NCBI GenBank assembly: GCA_905182655.1 | Contig: CAJJCN010000075.1 | Span: 1-48,041, forward strand | Origin: Flammeovirgaceae bacterium UBA4465 | GTDB lineage: Bacteria; Bacteroidota; Bacteroidia; Cytophagales; Cyclobacteriaceae | Direction of reading: 5' to 3' | DNA length: 48,041 nt | Part shown: positions 44,104 to 48,041 of the stretch, in pieces | How the letters are laid out: every line of letters begins with the position of its first letter | Position numbering within the stretch: the first letter of the stretch is position 1 | The notes under the pieces: model-generated | What the model was told of the DNA's origin: nothing | Seen by the model: the letters and a program-made list of their open reading frames with translations, nothing else | Databases searched by the model: none | Program-made: the position numbers and the translations under genes

Positions 44104-44738
44104 TTTTTTCTTAGGATCATTAAACCATCTCGAATGGGAAGCAGTAGGTTATCAACCCTAGCATCTTGATGAACAAAATTGTTAAATAATTTTAAGGACT
44201 TTGTTTTTTTATCCGTTTCATTTTCATCAATAACCTTTCCGTCCCACAAAACATTATCTACAATGATAAAACCTCCGAATTTTAATTGAGGTAGGACCAT
44301 TTCGTAGTAGGTTAAATAATTCTCTTTATCGGCATCAATAAACACCAGCTCCCAGTGGGTTTTAAGCTTTGGAATAATCTTGAGTGCATCACCCGTTTTG
44401 ACGGTGATTTGATGGTTGAAACGCGACTTTGAGAAATGAGCTTTCGTTCTCTCAGCGATTTCCTCATTGATATCAATGGTAGTGAGGGTTCCATCTGAGG
44501 CCAATCCTTCGGCCAAACAAAGGGTTGCATAGCCTGTGAAGGTCCCTATTTCAAGAATTTGCTGAGGTTGAACCATATGGCTTAAAAAGGAGAGGAGTCT
44601 TCCTTGAAAATGGCCACTGAGCATCCTTGGATTTAAGACGTGAAGATGCGTATCTCTGGTTATTTCTTGCAGCAAGGGATCTTCAGCTGAACTATTGGCT
44701 TCAACATATTGCCTAATTTTTACGGGAAGAAAATCCAT
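44100..44738 (-). CDS. SAM-dependent O-methyltransferase (COMT-like, class I)
   Basis: The protein (212 aa) is a typical Mg-dependent O-methyltransferase family 3 member. The SAM motif is ILEIGTFTGYATLCLAEGL, followed by TIDINEE and ELVFIDADKENYLTYYE (metal-binding Asp), then GGFIIVDNVLWDGKV. Substrates in this family are catechols or other phenols; the bacterial one is unknown. It lies between the M16 peptidase (22 bases upstream) and the transglycosylase (4-base overlap), a common order in Bacteroidota. Confidence 0.9.
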   Translation of the reverse strand: MDFLPVKIRQYVEANSSAEDPLLQEITRDTHLHVLNPRMLSGHFQGRLLSFLSHMVQPQQILEIGTFTGYATLCLAEGLASDGTLTTIDINEEIAERTKAHFSKSRFNHQITVKTGDALKIIPKLKTHWELVFIDADKENYLTYYEMVLPQLKFGGFIIVDNVLWDGKVIDENETDKKTKSLKLFNNFVHQDARVDNLLLPIRDGLMILRKK

Positions 44739-44760
44739 GATTCAAATCTAGTGAGATTAA

Positions 44761-45993
44761 TTAATGAGGCATAAAAGTCAATGAACTCATTTGGTCAACT
44801 TGTAATACCTCCTTAGCGATTTCTCTAAGTTCGACGGCAGTAATGAGGTCAATTTTTTTAAAAACTTCATCCAAAGCCGGAATTTTATCCAGATCCAAAA
44901 GACTTTTAGCCATCATCAACATCATGGCATTGTTATTTTCTTCAGACATAGCCATCTGCCCTTTGAGTTGCCCTTTGGCAGCACGAAGTTGTCCCTCACT
45001 GAGTGTATGGTTTTGAAGTTTTTTAATTTCTTGTAGGACCAGGGATTTACTTCGTTTGAAATTGGCTGGGTCCGTAGCAAACCCAATACTGAAAAGCCCA
45101 ACATCCGTATAGGATAAAAACTGGGCTTCCACTCCGTAAACAAATCCGTGTTTTTCCCGTAGGCTCAAGTTTAATCTTGAGTTCATAGCAGGCCCACCTA
45201 GAATATTCGTCAATAAATAAAAAGGAATACGTTTGGGATCATGTAGGCTGTAGGCAGGCAACCCCATAAGATGGTGTACTTGAGATATTTCTCTATTTTT
45301 TGATTGATGATGGGGTTGATAACCATCGAAGATAGACCTTTGATGAGTACTCAGTTGTGCTTCCAGAGGTGCCAAATGCTTATTGATCAGTCGATCTATT
45401 TTTTTTGAGGAAATATTACCTAGACTTGAAAATACGATTTTTTTAAAATTAACATGGGCTTTAATAAAATGGATGAAATCAGTTTTTGAGATAGATTTGA
45501 CCGATTGCTCCGTTCCTAAAATATTGCATCCCAAAGGGTGTTCATCGAAGATAATTTCATCAAATTCATCCATAATTGCATCTTCTGGAGTGTCTTGATA
45601 CATGGACATTTCTTCAAGAATAACTTGGCGTTCTTTTTCAATTTGTTTCTCTGGAAAAGCTGAATTGAATACAATATCAATCAGCAGTTCAACGGCTTTC
45701 TCTATGTGAATATCTAAAATAGAGGCATAAAAGCAAATTTTTTCTTTTGTAGTGTACGCATTGAGTTCACCCCCAAGTGATTCTAATCTATTGATAATAT
45801 GAAATGATTTTCTTTTGTGCGTTCCTTTGAAAGCCATGTGTTCCCAAAAATGGGCAATACCTTTCTGGGTACTGTCTTCATCTCTACTTCCAATATCTAG
45901 CATGATGCCTACATGTGCAATTTTGGTATAATTGATTTCTTTGTGAATGGTTCTCACCCCATTAGGTAACTCGCTGTAATGATATTCTTGCAT
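44761..45993 (-). CDS. M16-family zinc peptidase, single subunit
   Basis: The protein (410 aa) has the inverted zinc motif HFWEH (residues 48-52) with the third ligand in QVILEEMSMY (Glu127 or Glu128) and the conserved NRLESLGGELNAYTTKE. The C-terminal inactive-type M16 half has GPAMNSRLNLSLREKHGFVY. It resembles mitochondrial processing peptidase beta and bacterial PqqL/YmxG proteins, which cleave unfolded peptides in a closed chamber. No signal peptide is evident. It is the first gene of the three-gene operon running left to 42355. Confidence 0.92.
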   Translation of the reverse strand: MQEYHYSELPNGVRTIHKEINYTKIAHVGIMLDIGSRDEDSTQKGIAHFWEHMAFKGTHKRKSFHIINRLESLGGELNAYTTKEKICFYASILDIHIEKAVELLIDIVFNSAFPEKQIEKERQVILEEMSMYQDTPEDAIMDEFDEIIFDEHPLGCNILGTEQSVKSISKTDFIHFIKAHVNFKKIVFSSLGNISSKKIDRLINKHLAPLEAQLSTHQRSIFDGYQPHHQSKNREISQVHHLMGLPAYSLHDPKRIPFYLLTNILGGPAMNSRLNLSLREKHGFVYGVEAQFLSYTDVGLFSIGFATDPANFKRSKSLVLQEIKKLQNHTLSEGQLRAAKGQLKGQMAMSEENNNAMMLMMAKSLLDLDKIPALDEVFKKIDLITAVELREIAKEVLQVDQMSSLTFMPH

Positions 45994-46096
45994 CTGTTGA
46001 TTAAGCCTAACTATTTTGGCTAAAATACTTTATTCCATTATTTAGTTCCGTAGAATAATTGTTTTTGGATCAATGAATTGACTAATTTTACTAATT

Positions 46097-46804
46097 ATGA
46101 GACCCAATCGCATACTCATCATTCAAACTGCTTTTATTGGGGATGTGGTTCTTGCCATGCTTTTAATTAGGCAAATGTGCTCATTTTCCCCAAAAGTAGC
46201 CATAGATTTTTTGGTTAGGAAAGCAAATGAATGCTTACTTGCCAAAGATGCAAGAATACAAAACATTTTGATCTTGGACAAAAAAGAGAAAATCAAGAAT
46301 TTATTTAAACGAATCAGAGAAGTAAGAAAAGTATACTTGGATGTAATTATTGATGTTCAAAGGGTCTGTTCTATGAGTTTGCTGACGCTATTGGCCCATG
46401 CTAAAGTGAAAATTAGATTTGATAAAAATTCTTCATCCTGGAGTTTTGATCCTACTATTGCCCATTCATTGGCTGATCAAGTTCATGAGGTGGATAGCAA
46501 TTTGAAGTTATTAACGTCCTTAACTACTGTCGCTAACTTGAAACTAGAATCACAGGTGAGTAAGGCTACGTTTGACTCTAATGAAAAACATAAAGAAACA
46601 CCCTATCTCACTGCTGCAGCGGCTTCTGAATGGAAAAACAAGCAGTTACCTGCGCATAAGTGGATTGCTTTTATGGAGGCTATTGAATCTCAGATTACGG
46701 TTTATATGACTGTGGGATCTGACAATAAAAAACGAGGAGATGAGATCCTACAGCAAATTTCGGTTAAATCTCTTGTCACTCGTATGCCTGAGCGTTTTTA
46801 TTAA
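46097..46804 (+). pseudogene. Truncated GT9 glycosyltransferase (ADP-heptose:LPS heptosyltransferase-like)
   Basis: The N-terminal half is normal for GT9: ILIIQTAFIGDVVLAMLLI at residues 6-24, ILILDKKEKIKN and YLDVIIDVQRVCSMSLL. The second domain begins correctly with WKNKQLPAHKWIAFMEAIE and VYMTVGSDNKKRGDEIL, then the frame stops after SLVTRMPERFY at residue 235. Full family members run to about 330-350 residues and use the missing part, normally containing a D-S/G-P-x-H-A type motif, to bind the sugar nucleotide. Only 26 bases separate the stop from the next gene, so the lost segment is not present in another frame. A catalytically dead product or pseudogene is likely; a deletion or assembly gap is the alternative. 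Confidence 0.75.
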
Positions 46805-46830
46805 GACTTAATAAATTTTATCCAAGTACC

Positions 46831-48041
46831 ATGAGATATCATAAAATAGATTCCCACCTTTTTATTGAAAACAGACAGCGATTAAGTGCGAGCCTACCTC
46901 CTCGTTCAGTGGTAGTTCTCTTATCTAATGATCGAATGCCGACAAATGCCGACGGTTCCCTACCATTCAAGCAAAATAGCAACCTATTTTATTTGACGGG
47001 CATTGATCAAGAAGATTCAATGTTAATACTTGCCCCTGACCATCCCAATGAGAAGTTGAGAGCACAGCTTTTTCTGAAAGAGACCAATGCGCATATTGCG
47101 ATATGGGAAGGGCACAAATTATCAAAAGAAGAAGGGACTGCCTTGTCGGGTATCGAAGAGATTCAATGGACTTCCAACTTTGGAACCTCGCTAAAAGAAA
47201 CCCTTACGGAATGCGATCAAGTGTATTTATATCAAAATGAGCACTTAAGAGCTGAAACCAAAGTTCAGACGGCCAATGAGCGGTTTACTAAAAAAATCAA
47301 GGAAGACTATCCTTTACATCAATTTAATCGTTTGGCGCCCTTTTTATATGAGCTTAGAATGATTAAATCTGATGTTGAGATCGCCTTGATTAAAGAGGCG
47401 TGTCGAATTACAGCGTTGGGCTTCAGAGCAATTTTGCCCGTTGTGAAGCCAGATGTTTGGGAATTTGAAGTGGAGGCAGAGTATTTACGCCATTTTTTAA
47501 GAAATCGAGCTGCGGGATTTGCTTACGAGCCTATCATCGCAGGGGGTGCAAATGCCTGTATTTTACATTATACGATGAATGACCAAAAATTAAAGGCAGG
47601 GGACTTAGTACTTATGGATGTGGGTGCCACCTACGGTAATTACAATGCAGATATGACGCGAACCATTCCGGTCAATGGTAGATTTTCTCCCCGGCAAAAG
47701 CTGATATACAATGCCGTTCTCAGGGTCAAAAATGAAGCCACTCATCTATTGCACCCAGGGTGTTTAATTTCTGAATATCATCTAAAAGTAGGTGCCTTGA
47801 TGACGGAGGAACTCTTGACTTTGGGCTTGCTGACTTCAAATGAAGTAAAAAGTCAGGATTCAAAATGGCCAGCCTATAAAAAATATTTTATGCATGGGAC
47901 CTCACATCATTTAGGTTTAGATGTTCATGATGTTGGTATTGCAAACAAAAAAGTGGCAGCGGGGATGGTTTTCACGGTGGAACCAGGTATTTATTTGCCA
48001 GAAGAGGGATTTGGCGTCCGGTTGGAAGACGATATTTTGAT
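46831..48041 (+). CDS. Xaa-Pro aminopeptidase (M24B), 3' end outside the window
   Basis: The frame is open from the ATG at 46831 to the end of the window (403 codons). The N-terminal domain (residues 1-165) is the aminopeptidase P type, with MPTNADGSLPFKQNSNLFYL and TGIDQEDSML. The pita-bread catalytic domain follows, with metal ligands Asp263 and Asp274 in MDVGATYGNYNADMTRT, His355 in HGTSHHLGLDVHD and the first Glu ligand in VEPGIYLPEEG. The second Glu ligand lies beyond the end. It removes N-terminal residues before proline from peptides and is probably cytoplasmic, as no signal peptide is seen. Confidence 0.93.
   Translation, partial: MRYHKIDSHLFIENRQRLSASLPPRSVVVLLSNDRMPTNADGSLPFKQNSNLFYLTGIDQEDSMLILAPDHPNEKLRAQLFLKETNAHIAIWEGHKLSKEEGTALSGIEEIQWTSNFGTSLKETLTECDQVYLYQNEHLRAETKVQTANERFTKKIKEDYPLHQFNRLAPFLYELRMIKSDVEIALIKEACRITALGFRAILPVVKPDVWEFEVEAEYLRHFLRNRAAGFAYEPIIAGGANACILHYTMNDQKLKAGDLVLMDVGATYGNYNADMTRTIPVNGRFSPRQKLIYNAVLRVKNEATHLLHPGCLISEYHLKVGALMTEELLTLGLLTSNEVKSQDSKWPAYKKYFMHGTSHHLGLDVHDVGIANKKVAAGMVFTVEPGIYLPEEGFGVRLEDDIL

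Overview
The window is chromosomal DNA of an AT-rich, free-living, probably marine member of the Bacteroidota. I would guess a Cytophagales- or Saprospirales-like lineage, but the sequence does not fix the order. The evidence is a C-terminal type IX secretion sorting domain on a haloperoxidase, two DUF5916/CBM9 outer-membrane proteins, TAnnTTTG-type -7 boxes, almost no Shine-Dalgarno sequences, a DUF6122 protein, a DUF779/aldehyde dehydrogenase pair and Bacteroidota-style DnaX wording. I see no rRNA, tRNA, CRISPR array, integrase, intact insertion sequence or prophage.

Layout. 1-5 kb: a calcineurin-like phosphatase, a front-end fatty acid desaturase, a minus-strand operon of four small multi-pass membrane proteins (one DoxX-like, one TspO-like) and a cold-shock protein with a clear terminator. 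5.4-18.9 kb: a plus-strand carbohydrate and cell-envelope block. It holds a lipoprotein S1 sulfatase, a lipoprotein aldose 1-epimerase, a 1034-residue fusion (degenerate ThuA, sugar dehydrogenase propeller, PKD, cytochrome c, CBM6-like), two tandem DUF5916 paralogues and an MG2/TonB-plug protein. No SusC/SusD pair is present. 18.9-23.7 kb: a KAS III-like synthase, a PqqB-like metallo-hydrolase, a small exported protein, an AraC regulator and a decayed ECF sigma factor gene. 23.9-31.2 kb: a vanadium haloperoxidase, galactokinase, a MarC-family protein, the DUF779/ALDH operon and a DUF6122 protein. 31.3-40.4 kb: an S9 peptidase, a DoxX plus Tat-exported Gfo/Idh/MocA pair, a coupled three-gene operon (unknown, thioesterase, SDR) and a VOC/asparaginase-like/YeeZ-like operon. 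40.5-48 kb: dnaX, a LysM lytic transglycosylase with an O-methyltransferase and an M16 peptidase, a truncated GT9 glycosyltransferase and the start of an M24 aminopeptidase P.

How the genes fit together. The sulfatase, mutarotase, dehydrogenase, galactokinase and DUF5916 proteins suggest desulfation, binding and use of galactose-containing (possibly algal, sulfated) glycans; this is inference from family membership and proximity.

The strongest unusual feature is dnaX. The reading frame is split at a run of ten A at 41600-41609. The zero frame stops three codons later, giving a 370-residue gamma-like clamp-loader protein. The -1 frame stays open for 249 more codons and encodes a typical tau C-terminus. 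An SD-like GAGG lies upstream and a hairpin downstream. This looks like recoding by ribosomal frameshifting or transcriptional slippage; a homopolymer sequencing error is the main alternative. Other notable items are a 25-bp near-perfect palindrome at 35571-35595, an ECF sigma pseudogene read in three frames, and a GT9 gene lacking most of its donor-binding half.
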